DNA from: Paenibacillus farraposensis
Lineage (GTDB): Bacteria > Bacillota > Bacilli > Paenibacillales > Paenibacillaceae
Direction: 5' to 3'
NCBI RefSeq assembly: GCF_020736845.1
Contig: NZ_JAFFQR010000105.1
Span: forward strand, 241,513 to 305,512
Length of the DNA stretch: 64,000 nt
The notes below the pieces were generated by a model. That model made no database searches, was not told the origin of the DNA, and saw only the letters and a list, made by a program, of their open reading frames with translations. The translations under genes were made by a program, and so were the position numbers. Positions 29,231-37,902 of the stretch are shown piece after piece; the first letter of the stretch is position 1; the number at the start of each line of letters is the position of its first letter.

Positions 29231-29245
29231 GATAATAATTCTCAT
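29231..29245. promoter_or_regulatory. Fur box
   Basis: TGATAATAATTCTCA matches the Bacillus Fur 7-1-7 site (TGATAAT-N-ATTATCA) in 14 of 15 positions. Further ATTATTATAAT follows, giving possible overlapping sites. It is placed just upstream of an iron-siderophore permease remnant, as expected for iron-regulated uptake. Confidence 0.75.
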
Positions 29246-29391
29246 TATTATAATTTTTATGATCATACTTTCTCGTCAATACTGGATTTGGCAATAACCT
29301 GCACATTATTCAACAGTTAGGGTGGACATACTCATGAAATTATCAGAATCATCCTGTGATATAAAACCATCAAATCATTTGGGAAATCCGC

Positions 29392-30248
29392 TTGCCCCGG
29401 ATTTTGGATGGTGTATTAATCGGTGTTTGTTTTGCTGCCGCAGGAGCAATTATACAGGGAATGACCCGAAATCCACTGGCTGACTCGGGTTTGCTTGGCC
29501 TGAATTCGGGAGCCAGCCTGGCCATGGCGGTTTGCTTTGCTCTTTATCCCGGCTCTTCCTTTTTACAATTGATGCTGTACTCCTTTGTCAGTGCGGCCTT
29601 GGCTGTAGTGATGGTATATGGTACAAGCTCCTTGTCCAAGTCTGGCATTACACCAGTGCGGCTTGTATTGGCGGGTGCAGCTGTGACGGCATTGCTGTCT
29701 TCCTTGGGCGATACGATCAGCTTGTATTTAATGTCGAGCAAAATTTGGCCTTCTGGTATGCTGGGGATTAATGCGGGGGCCGGGCTAAATGCTGTTTGTA
29801 TTGCTGTTCCCATCCATGCAAACTGCGAATTCATTATTTTTGCTGCCCGGGCTTTGCGCTGATAGGATCAGGAGCAGCCGCTATTCTAATCTATGCGCTT
29901 TCGTACAAAAGGGCGAAGGGATTTCACCGACAAGACAAGACTATTGCTGAGTGGTATTGGTATAGCGGCAGGCATCAGTGCGACAATGATCATCATAACT
30001 CTTAAGCTGACCCCTGAAAGCTACACGTTTGTAGCAAATTGGCTGGCTGGAAGCATATGGGGATCGAATTGGAAATTCGTCATGGCGCTGTTGCCTTGGC
30101 TAATCATATTACTTCCCTTCGTATACTACAAGATTAATGTAATGAATGTGCTAAGCCTGGGAGACCAGACAGCATCCGGGTTAGGTAACTCGTGGTCATT
30201 ATTGGTGCACCATACTTCCTGTATCTGCTGAGCCGTTCCAAGGGCTGA
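29392..30248 (+). pseudogene. FecCD-family iron-siderophore permease, decayed
   Basis: The frame from 29392 reads ILDGVLIGVCFAAAGAIIQG and MTRNPLADSGLLGLNSGASL, the core signature of FecCD permeases. It then shifts frame near 29735 and again near 29830-29890 into LLLSGIGIAAGISATMIIIT and VANWLAGSIWGSNWKFVMAL. The first two membrane helices are missing. A stretch between SLGDQTASGLG and the natural C-terminus (APYFLYLLSRSKG, stop 30248) is deleted. A short open frame from ATG 29334 may be the original N-terminus out of frame. Only the Fur box upstream looks intact. Confidence 0.85.
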
Positions 30249-30331
30249 CACGACAAATAACCTTCAACTCCACTAAGGAAGGAAGTGGGGCTGGAGATTA
30301 TTTTTATTTTGTGATTGAGCGGCATTTCATC

Positions 30332-30499
30332 TCAACGGGAGGTATTCAAAGCATGAGCGGTTTGATGGAGCTCTCTGATCATTTTGTGCAACGTATAATT
30401 CTCCTGGCGTGTCATACCATGTTGATTTTCCTGAACTAGCAGTTGATGGATGTTTCGTTTCAGAATTTCACTTCGACGTTCCAGCATTTCCGTACTCAT
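30332..30499 (-). CDS. Possible Spo0E-like small protein
   Basis: A 55-residue frame: MSTEMLERRSEILKRNIHQL, then LVQENQHGMTRQENYTLHKM and IRELHQTAHALNTSR. It would form two helices around a short turn with Gly, as Spo0E-family aspartyl-phosphate phosphatases do, with GMT-x-x-E-x3-L spacing. The conserved SxxLD motif is not there (HKMIR instead). Ribosome site AGGGAG is about 17 bases upstream, with a three-codon frame (ATG TAT TTA TGA) overlapping the start. It may be a real small gene or chance. Confidence 0.38.
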   Translation of the reverse strand: MSTEMLERRSEILKRNIHQLLVQENQHGMTRQENYTLHKMIRELHQTAHALNTSR

Positions 30500-31268
30500 A
30501 AATACATGAACACTCCCTCTGTTATGGATAACCCTACAATTTTGAAATGATTAAAGACTGGATATAAGGTGTAGCCTTTTGGCTTCTTTAAGTATACCGT
30601 GCTGGATGATCTAGGGAAAACGGAGTAAAACAGCAAAATGCTTTTTCTCATCACGCTTGTCGTGCCAACGGCTACTCACCCCATGGGTTCTTAGATATGC
30701 TGCCTAATGCTAGTGATAACAGGGGATTAGGCGTAATTAGCCTATTCGGATATTCATCGGCTGTCTGTTGTAATAATATGGAATTAATCAAATTCTGCCG
30801 GGGCACGGACTGCGGCTGAGAATCGTTTAAACCGCGCTATATGCGGTTTTTTGGCATGTATCGAGGGAGTTTGACATATGAAAAAGCATGAAACTCAAAT
30901 AATTATTTCAACATATGAAAAATTGTAAATAGAGAAAAAAAGATGGAATAAGCGGGAAATGGAGCGATTTAACAGCAGTCAAGCGTATAAATTTGATAGG
31001 TAATATTACATATTCTTGAATTTTTACACAAGGAAATTGGAGAAAAATGACGAATGCATTAAATGAGATGCACAATGTAAGCCCTTATTTGGAAAGGAAA
31101 GGCTTCTTGTGGTGATTTCTTTTTACTATTTTATTGCATGATTGGAGGTGGAGCCAGAAAAAGTCAGTTTGCGTTGAGGCTGTAACGAGATGAAACGGAG
31201 GACCGAATTGGCAAGTTTTTGACAGCAGGTATGACGTATGTTTAAACAAAAAGGGAGGATGGCATTCA
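30500..31268. other. Long leader/intergenic region before the xyloglucanase
   Basis: No convincing gene in 770 bp. It holds a plus-strand terminator hairpin at 30829-30852, two near-direct copies of ACATATGAAAAA (about 30876 and 30913), and a 22-codon frame at 31047-31115 with GGAG upstream. The region is AT-rich from 30880 to 31080 and probably contains the promoter of the 31269 gene. No known riboswitch class was recognised. Confidence 0.5.
30829..30852 (+). terminator. Intrinsic terminator with no obvious gene
   Basis: AAACCGC pairs with GCGGTTT over GCTATAT, followed by TTT. No plus-strand gene lies just upstream, so it may end a small RNA or the transcript of the decayed permease. Confidence 0.6.
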
Positions 31269-34200
31269 TTGAAAAAGGCAAAAAACAAATTAGGCGTTGC
31301 GTGTCTGGCGCTTATGATCGCAGGGGCTTCCTGGCCTGGGATGGCAGCGCAGGTGCATGCGGCACCAAGTGATGAGTACAGCTGGAAGAGTGTAGTTACA
31401 GGCGGAGGCGGAGGGTTTGTGCCCGGTATTATTTTTAATGAAAAGGAAAAGGATCTGATATATGCCCGCACAGATATCGGTGGGGCTTACCGCTGGGATG
31501 CCGCCAAAGAGAGTTGGATTCCGCTGACGGATTTCGTCGGCTGGGATGACTGGAACAAAAATGGGGTAGACGCGCTGGCTACCGACCCCGTCGATCCCAA
31601 TCGCGTATATATTGCCACAGGTACGTATACCAATTCCTGGGACAAGGAAAATGGGCAAATTATGCGTTCGACCGATCGGGGTAATACGTGGAAGACAACT
31701 AAGCTTCCTTTTAAAGTAGGAGGGAACATGCCAGGACGTTCGATGGGTGAACGGCTGATGATTGACCCGAATAAGAACAATATCTTGTTCTTCGGGGCAC
31801 GCAGCGGCAACGGTTTGTGGAGAAGTGATGATTACGGGGTGACCTGGAGCAAGGTGAACAGCTTCCCGAATCCCGGCAACTATGTGCAAGACCCTTCAAA
31901 TGAGTATACAAGTGATAACATAGGTTTGGCCTGGATTACGTTTGATAAAAAAACAGGTTCTTCCGACAAAGCGACTCAGACGATTTATGTAGGCGTCGCC
32001 GATAAAAAAGAAAGTGTGTACCGCAGTACGGACGGCGGGAAGACCTGGTCTGCTGTAGCGGGACAACCAACAGGTTATTTGCCGCACCATGGCGTACTGT
32101 CCTCGGACGGAAATCTGTACATCACGTATAGCGATGGAGCAGGTCCATATGATGGGACAAAAGGTGAAGTGTGGAAATTGAATGCGGCCAGCGGTCAATG
32201 GACCAACATAAGTCCTGTCGCCAGTAGCAGTTCAGACAATTATTTTGGATATGGCGGATTGGCGGTGGATGCGCAGAAGCCGGGTACTCTGATGGTGTCT
32301 ACGCTGAATTCCTGGTGGCCGGATGCACAAATTTATCGCAGCAACGACAGCGGGGCAACCTGGAGCCCTATTTGGGAATTCGAATATTATCCAAATCGCA
32401 AGATGAGATACAATCAGGATATTACAGCCGCGCCTTGGCTGACCTTTAATACGATTCCTGCTCCGCCTGAGGTATCTCCGAAGCTTGGCTGGATGATTGG
32501 GGATCTTGAGATTGACCCATTCAACTCAGATCGTATGATGTATGGTACGGGGGCTACAATTTATGGCACCAAAAATCTGACCAACTGGGATAAAGGTGGG
32601 AAGATAGACATTTCGGTGGCAGCCAAGGGTATAGAGGAAACGGCCATTCTGGATTTGGTGAGTCCTCCAAGCGGTGCACCTTTGGTGAGCGCAGTCGGTG
32701 ATGTCTCCGGTTTTAGACATGACGACTTATTCAAGGTCCCGGCTAAAATGCTGGATAATCCAACCTTTGCAAGCAGCGAAAGCATAGATTATTCAGAAGC
32801 GAATCCCGGCTTTATGGCACGGGTTGGCAAGGCGGATTACAAAAAAGATCCAAATGCCAAATCCATCGGATTCTCTCATGATGGTGGAGCGAACTGGTAT
32901 AAAGCCAACAGCGAGCCTTCCGGCACAGCAGGAGGAGGCAGCATTGCTGTAGCTGCTGATGGCAATGGCTTACTCTGGAGCACATCGGACAAAGGGGTAT
33001 ATTACTCCAAGACAACCGGTAATTCGTGGACAGCGAGCACAGGTGTTCCGGCAAATGCCAAGATCGTCTCTGACCGGGTGAACCCGAACAAATACTACGC
33101 ATTTGCGGCTGGAAAAGTATATGCGAGCACCGATGGAGGGGCTTCCTTTAAGGCATCTGCGGCAAATGGATTGCCAACCCAAGGCAATGCGGATATTGGT
33201 GCTGTCCGCGGTGTGGAAGGAGACGTATGGTTAGCTGGAGGCTCCGAGGATGTAGGGTCGTACGGCCTGTGGCATTCCAAGGATTCCGGCGCTACCTTCA
33301 CCAAGCTGGATAATGTCGAGCAAGCAGACTTTGTCGGCTTCGGCAAAGCGGCTCCGAATCGCACAAATGCGGCCGTATTCATCGTCGGTAAAATCGATGG
33401 TGTACGTGGATTTTACCGCTCAGATGATAGCGGCGCGAACTGGGTGCGCATTAATGATGACGAACACCAGTATGCACGCGTGACGACGATTATCGGCGAC
33501 CCTCGGGTCTATGGACGTGCGTATCTGGGAACCAATGGACGCGGAATACTCGTGGCAGACCGTTTGGGCGGTGAAGAAGCTCCGGCTCAGTCCACGATTA
33601 CTCCTACGGCTGCAACCTATGGGCCGGACGGCAGCTATAATGATATTTCTGTTAAACTTACACTAAATGGCAATACGTTGGATGAAATCCAGCAGGGCAG
33701 CACGGTATTAAAGAAAGGTGAGGATTATAAACTTGACGGTGACAAGGTAACCCTTACCAGCAAGTATTTGTCCACGCTCCCTAAAGGAAACACATCCTTG
33801 ACGTTCCATTTCAATGTAGGTGGCGATGCTCAATTTGTCGTTACAGTGAAGGGCAACACACCTAGTGACCCGGGAACGGATCCTGGAACTGATCCAGGGA
33901 AAGACCCAGGTACTGACCCAGGAAAGGACCCAGGGACTGAGCCTGGAACAGAGCAGGGAGTTCTGAAGATACAGGCATACAATGGAAATTTAATGGACAC
34001 AACAAATACAATCAATCCTAGAATTAAAATCTTTAACACAGGCAATTCTCGCGTTTCATTAGTGGATGTGACGCTGCGCTATTACTTTACCGTGAACGGG
34101 GAGAAAGACCTGAATTTCTTCACAGATTGGTCTAACTACGGTGCATCCAATGTATTCGCCAGCTTTAAAAAATTGTCTCATCCCAAAGCGGGGGCGGATA

Positions 34201-34409
34201 TTTACGCGGAAATCGGCTTTAGATCTACAGCAGGTTATTTAGAGCCTGGTCAAAGTGTTGAGTTGCAAACCCGGATATCCAAGGTGGATTGGACCAATTA
34301 CTCGCAATTCGATGATTATTCCTTTGACGGTGCCTCAAACAATATGAAGGATTCAACCAAAATAACCGCTTATTTATCTGGCAGTAAACAGTGGGGAATT
34401 GAACCGTAA
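31269..34409 (+). CDS. Secreted GH74 xyloglucanase with X2 and CBM3 modules
   Basis: 1046 residues. Signal peptide about 1-33. GH74 double beta-propeller about 36-760, with repeated Asp-box/BNR motifs (STDGGKTWS, SNDSGATWS, SDDSGANW). The two expected catalytic Asp regions are visible: RTDIGGAYRWD near residue 70 and VGDVSGFRHDD near 480. Residues about 775-862 form an X2 (CBM_X2) module (TPTAATYGPDGSYNDISVKL). A PGTDPGKDPG-repeat linker follows, then a CBM3 cellulose-binding module (about 898-1046: IQAYNGNLMDTTNTINPRIK, LRYYFTVNGE). The layout equals that of Paenibacillus xyloglucanases I recall, which cut the glucan backbone of plant xyloglucan. Start TTG 31269 behind AGGGAGG. Confidence 0.93.
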   Translation: MKKAKNKLGVACLALMIAGASWPGMAAQVHAAPSDEYSWKSVVTGGGGGFVPGIIFNEKEKDLIYARTDIGGAYRWDAAKESWIPLTDFVGWDDWNKNGVDALATDPVDPNRVYIATGTYTNSWDKENGQIMRSTDRGNTWKTTKLPFKVGGNMPGRSMGERLMIDPNKNNILFFGARSGNGLWRSDDYGVTWSKVNSFPNPGNYVQDPSNEYTSDNIGLAWITFDKKTGSSDKATQTIYVGVADKKESVYRSTDGGKTWSAVAGQPTGYLPHHGVLSSDGNLYITYSDGAGPYDGTKGEVWKLNAASGQWTNISPVASSSSDNYFGYGGLAVDAQKPGTLMVSTLNSWWPDAQIYRSNDSGATWSPIWEFEYYPNRKMRYNQDITAAPWLTFNTIPAPPEVSPKLGWMIGDLEIDPFNSDRMMYGTGATIYGTKNLTNWDKGGKIDISVAAKGIEETAILDLVSPPSGAPLVSAVGDVSGFRHDDLFKVPAKMLDNPTFASSESIDYSEANPGFMARVGKADYKKDPNAKSIGFSHDGGANWYKANSEPSGTAGGGSIAVAADGNGLLWSTSDKGVYYSKTTGNSWTASTGVPANAKIVSDRVNPNKYYAFAAGKVYASTDGGASFKASAANGLPTQGNADIGAVRGVEGDVWLAGGSEDVGSYGLWHSKDSGATFTKLDNVEQADFVGFGKAAPNRTNAAVFIVGKIDGVRGFYRSDDSGANWVRINDDEHQYARVTTIIGDPRVYGRAYLGTNGRGILVADRLGGEEAPAQSTITPTAATYGPDGSYNDISVKLTLNGNTLDEIQQGSTVLKKGEDYKLDGDKVTLTSKYLSTLPKGNTSLTFHFNVGGDAQFVVTVKGNTPSDPGTDPGTDPGKDPGTDPGKDPGTEPGTEQGVLKIQAYNGNLMDTTNTINPRIKIFNTGNSRVSLVDVTLRYYFTVNGEKDLNFFTDWSNYGASNVFASFKKLSHPKAGADIYAEIGFRSTAGYLEPGQSVELQTRISKVDWTNYSQFDDYSFDGASNNMKDSTKITAYLSGSKQWGIEP
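33862..33957 (+). repeat. Linker-encoding tandem repeat in the xyloglucanase gene
   Basis: Degenerate 12- to 24-bp repeats encode DPGTDPGTDPGKDPG-type sequence between the X2 and CBM3 modules. This is an acidic, Pro/Gly-rich flexible linker that can change length by slippage. Confidence 0.85.
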
Positions 34410-34442
34410 ACTGCAAGCTCTGCTTTAGTTCAATGTTCGCAA

Positions 34443-34482
34443 AAAAGCCAGCCACTCTGAATGAGTGAGCTGGTCTTTTGCG
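34443..34482. terminator. Bidirectional terminator
   Basis: CCAGCCACT pairs with AGTGAGCTGG around CTGAATG. A's lie on the left and T's on the right, between the convergent xyloglucanase and the UvrA remnant. Confidence 0.7.
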
Positions 34483-34504
34483 GTCCAAAAAAAGGGTTGA
34501 ACAA

Positions 34505-35053
34505 TTACCTGCTTAAATACTTGCTTGTAAGTGAATGTGTTGCGCTTAAAAGCTGTTTTGGAATGCCTTCGAATATGACTTTACCGCCATTGCTACCGCC
34601 TTCGGGACCCATATCTATGATCCAGTCGGCGTTTCTGATGACATCTAGGTTATGTTCGATCACAATGACCGTATTTCCGGTATCTACAAGGCGATTCATG
34701 ATAGCCAGCAGATGGGAGATATCCGACATGTACAGTCCGGTCGTCGGCTCGTTCATGACATAGATGCTTCCATTTTCATGCAGTTCGCTGGCCAGCTTGA
34801 TGCGTTGGCACTCACCGCTCGATCGTGTGCTGAGCGGCTGACCGAGTGTCAGATAATCCAGCCCAACGTCACTCATGGCCTGCAGCTTGCGCACAACCTC
34901 TTTGATATCAAAGAAAGAGAGAGCTTGTTCAACGGTCATCTCCAGAACATCAGCGATCGATTTATCGCCTAGTTTGTAGGTCAGCACCTCTTCTTTGAAG
35001 CGTTTGCCGCCGCATATTTCGCAGGTTGTTTTTATCGTCCCGAACATCCCCAT
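34505..35053 (-). pseudogene. C-terminal remnant of a UvrA-like ABC ATPase
   Basis: 182 residues remain of a protein that is normally 750-950 long. They start inside the zinc-finger region (CEICGGKRFKEEVL) and run through the second ABC domain. Key motifs are altered: the signature that should read LSGGE is RSSGE, and Walker B that should read VMDEPTTGLH is VMNEPTTGLY, so the metal-binding Asp is Asn. The first ABC domain and Walker A are gone. The frame is still open, but ATP hydrolysis is very unlikely. The sequence fits the short UvrA paralogue found with drug-resistance genes better than the repair UvrA, which is inference. Confidence 0.82.
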
Positions 35054-35657
35054 TGCTGGCGTAGCCTCCCAATTTCCTCCTCCCCATTATTGTTTCAAGT
35101 GAAACTTATTCAGGTTCCAATCTTTGTAAATAACTGACTCCCAATTGGACACCAATTAATGACCATTTAAATATAGGACACCATTTGGTGTCGTATAAAC
35201 TATGATTTTGACAATTGCCTCCTTGACTACATGTTAAAAAGCCTCAGTGCGATATTCCCTTTACACAAATTCGAAGGCCCCAAAACGGTTATTCAATAAT
35301 ATGATCGTTTGGCTATGCAAAGAGAAAGGGGGCAAAGATCGCATCATCCAAAGCGCTGATCTACCTGCCTGCTGACGGACCAGGGTCATGAGCAAAATAC
35401 CGCATTGTTGCGGTTCTTTTTTGTTTTTCAGAAACGAATTAGGATTAGAAGCTGGACAAGGCTGGCGGGCTTTATTTATACTTAAAAAGCGCCCCAAATA
35501 ACTGCGTATAATATAAATTATACGCAATTTAGGTTTAAAACGACTTTCATAATCCCTTTTGCATAGTCTTTGTCGATTGGATTGTCTATAAAAAGGGGGC
35601 GAAAACTGGCGTTTTGCATCATATTTCAGGATATGAAGTAAAGAGGAGGGAATCAGG
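35054..35657. other. Gene-free region between the UvrA remnant and a recombinase
   Basis: No supported gene. It contains a perfect inverted repeat GACACCA-TT-TGGTGTC (35178-35193) with a related GGACACCAATT 30 bp upstream, which is an operator with no regulated gene. A terminator hairpin (CCGC-ATTGTT-GCGG plus T's) lies at 35402-35425. A 24-bp palindrome lies at 35503-35526. Confidence 0.6.
35503..35526. repeat. Perfect interrupted palindrome before the recombinase gene
   Basis: TGCGTATAAT and ATTATACGCA flank ATAA. It contains a TATAAT-like element and lies 132 bp upstream of the recombinase start. It could be an operator for that gene or a recombinase arm site. Confidence 0.6.
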
Positions 35658-36608
35658 GTGAGCAAGGAGCAACGCCATAGGAATCCAGACACGATGGATG
35701 AAACGGATGAAATATACACTGAGGAGATCGAAGCTTTTTTAATCTGGATGAAGGATGCGGGCTATACCATACATACACAAAAAAACTATTTGGGAGATGT
35801 AAAGCAGTTTTTACGCACGCTGCGGGAAAAACCACTTCATCAGGTCAAAAAAATTCATGTGATGTCGTACCTGTCTCAAGCTCGGGAAAGTGGGGCTGGC
35901 GAGCGTACCCGGAATCGGAAACATGCGGCGGTGAACAGCTTTTTCAAAGCACTGCAGGAATTTGAATTGAGCAGCACAAACCCGGCGTCTGGAATCAAGA
36001 AAGCAAAGACCGTAAAAAATCGAATGCCTGTCTATCTGGATGAAAATGATATCCGGCCATTTTTGCTTGCGGTGGAAGGAAAATATGCCAATCGCAATAC
36101 GGCTATTTTTCTGCTTATGGTTTATATGGGCTTGCGAGTAGGGGAGGTCCATGCTTTGAATATCGCGGATTATAGCCGGGAACGGCGCACCTTGGATGTG
36201 TTTGGTAAAGGACGCAAATGGCGTACGCTTCCAGTACCGGAAGCCGCATGTGATATTATAGACCGCGCCTTGGAGGAGCGATTAACGCCGTGGATAGGCA
36301 AGGAGGATGCGATGTTTGTATCGCAAAAAGGCCGCCGGCTGGCGGTGCGCTCTATTCAGCAGATTGCAACAGAAACATTTGAGCGTTTCCAGCAGAATAA
36401 GGGTGCGGCAGGCCGAGTGGCATACTCCAGCCATAAGCTGCGGCATACGTTTGCAACGATGCTTTTGCGAAAAGGGGCCGATCTGCGTACGGTGCAGGAG
36501 CTGTTGGGACATTCATCTATCCAGACGACTACTGTGTATACGCATGTCACGGATCGGGAAAAGGAAAAAGCGATGGACAGACTGGATATTCAGGTGCCGA
36601 TGATATAA
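35658..36608 (+). CDS. Tyrosine recombinase (XerC/D-like integrase)
   Basis: 316 residues. Core-binding domain about 20-105 ([20 protein letters not shown]). The catalytic domain has Arg in [11 protein letters not shown], Lys in [20 protein letters not shown], His in LGHSSIQ and Tyr in TTVYTHV, so it should be active. It is more diverged than chromosomal XerC/XerD and has an extra hydrophilic N-terminus, suggesting an integrase-like accessory enzyme. GTG start behind AGGAGGG. It sits among transposon debris and a few kb from dif-like repeats, which could be its substrates (inference). Confidence 0.9.
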   Translation: MSKEQRHRNPDTMDETDEIYTEEIEAFLIWMKDAGYTIHTQKNYLGDVKQFLRTLREKPLHQVKKIHVMSYLSQARESGAGERTRNRKHAAVNSFFKALQEFELSSTNPASGIKKAKTVKNRMPVYLDENDIRPFLLAVEGKYANRNTAIFLLMVYMGLRVGEVHALNIADYSRERRTLDVFGKGRKWRTLPVPEAACDIIDRALEERLTPWIGKEDAMFVSQKGRRLAVRSIQQIATETFERFQQNKGAAGRVAYSSHKLRHTFATMLLRKGADLRTVQELLGHSSIQTTTVYTHVTDREKEKAMDRLDIQVPMI

Positions 36609-36656
36609 TCATGAGAAACAATCATAAACGAATAGGGGTACAGCCGAGATACATGT

Positions 36657-36705
36657 AAAATCGGGCCACATACTGGATTCAATTTCCAGATGGGACCCGA
36701 TTTTT
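36657..36705. terminator. Terminator after the recombinase
   Basis: AAATCGGG (36658-36665) pairs with CCCGATTT (36696-36703), with inner pairing GGA/TCC, followed by TT. Confidence 0.75.
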
Positions 36706-36880
36706 ATACTGGTATCTCTTCTTCATATTCTTTGAGCCATAAGCGAATGGAAAGCAGCACCAAAAAAGCCATGAACATGTTCGCTGTTTTTTCATAGCGG
36801 GTGGCCAGGCGTCGATAGTTTTTTACTTTGTTGAAAAAAGCATTTAATTCAGTGTCGCTCTTTATACGTCTCCGAATCTA
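36704..36880 (-). mobile_element. IS5-type transposase C-terminal remnant
   Basis: A minus-strand reading ends in a stop at 36704 and gives RRIKSDTELNAFFNKVKNYR then RLATRYEKTANMFMAFLVLL. This is the end of an IS5-family DDE transposase. Stops interrupt further upstream. There is no intact copy or clear inverted repeats. Confidence 0.7.
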
Positions 36881-36917
36881 AGCGAACGCTTTACCCTCCG
36901 ATTGCGTTTGGAAAGTA

Positions 36918-37060
36918 CCCCAACCATTGAAAGGACTTTAACATGAGTATGAGGCTGAGTACGGGAACTACTCCTTTGGCCACACGATGAGCAAATTGAT
37001 TTTCTTCTGGAGTAACGGTGTAGACATTACGTAATTCTTTCAAAGTAGATTTCTTTTGAA
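36918..37060 (-). mobile_element. Tn3-family transposase N-terminal remnant
   Basis: A minus-strand reading gives KELRNVYTVTPEENQFAHRV then AKGVVPVLSLILMLKSFQWL and GYFP, which resembles the N-terminal domain of Tn3-family transposases (LLVLLKxFQRLGYFP). Only about 45 residues are left. It pairs logically with the resolvase remnant next to it. Confidence 0.5.
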
Positions 37061-37124
37061 TCTCGGATATGCTGTACGTTCTATAGAGGCCAAACTAACC
37101 TACTCTCTTTACGTGATTTTATTG

Positions 37125-37637
37125 TTGTTTTTTCAAATAACGATATATTGTCGGTCTGGATATCTTTAGCGTTTTGCAACATCGTCAACTGAATGCTTTG
37201 AATCATTAAGTAAGGAAATAGCCATAGCTACTTTTTTATCATCCATTATTTTAGGGCGACCACCTTTTGACCTCTTGCTCTTGCGGCATTTAATCCAGTA
37301 TTTGTTCTCTCACAAATAATTTCTCTTTCAAATTCAGCCAGTGCACCAAAAACATGAAATATTAACTTTCCTCCGGAAGTTGTCGTATCTATGCTTTCCT
37401 GTAATGATTTAAAACCAATCCCTTTTTTATGGAGTGAAGTGACCGCTTCAATTAAATGTTTAAGTGATCTCCTAAGTCGATCCAGCTTCTAGACAAACTA
37501 GTGATTTCTCCCTCTCGCATATAGGCAATTGCTTCATCCAGTCCAATTCTGGATGATTTTGATCCACTGGCAACGTCTTCATATATTATTTGGCAACCGA
37601 TTTTCAATAGAGTATCTTGCCACTCCATTGTCTTCAA
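37125..37637 (-). pseudogene. Tn3-type serine resolvase, broken
   Basis: Pieces in different minus-strand frames read as one resolvase: LLKIGCQIIYEDVASGSKSS and GLDEAIAYMREGE, then the central LQES, FHVFGALAEFERE-like sequence, and a C-terminal helix-turn-helix with SRPTIYRYLKKQQ near 37130. The N-terminal segment with the catalytic Ser is missing or unreadable. At least two frameshifts are needed. It is part of the Tn3 debris. Confidence 0.72.
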
Positions 37638-37832
37638 ATATACTTTAAGTGTCTCATAACTTTAGTCAGTAATGATATTTTGATTTTGATATAGGTTTTG
37701 TAACAGGAATATGAATAAATATCGTAACTTTTGTGAGGGGGATTTCATATCAAAAATGGTCGTTTTTGGTACTTTTTAGCAGAGATTTTCATTAAATATC
37801 TAAAAATTCTAATCGACATTATTATCATCATG

Positions 37833-37861
37833 TTGACAATAATGCAGAGTACTGTTATCGT
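37833..37861 (+). promoter_or_regulatory. Promoter of the MarR-hydrolase pair
   Basis: TTGACA (37833-37838), 17-bp spacer, TATCGT (37856-37861). The -35 lies inside a half-site (TTGACAATAAT) of the operator downstream. Confidence 0.55.
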
Positions 37862-37863
37862 GG

Positions 37864-37887
37864 TTATTGTCAACATGGTGACAATAA
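37864..37887. promoter_or_regulatory. Probable MarR operator
   Basis: TTATTGTCA and TGACAATAA form an inverted repeat around ACATGG, with an extra TTGACAATAAT half-site at 37833. It lies just before the marR start at 37903, so autorepression is likely. Confidence 0.72.
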
Positions 37888-37902
37888 TCAAAGGAGCATT
37901 TT

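Noticed and set aside
31290..31889. Minus-strand open frame (199 codons) opposite the xyloglucanase
   Set aside because: Antisense shadow of the GH74 coding sequence; no ribosome site and no family resemblance.
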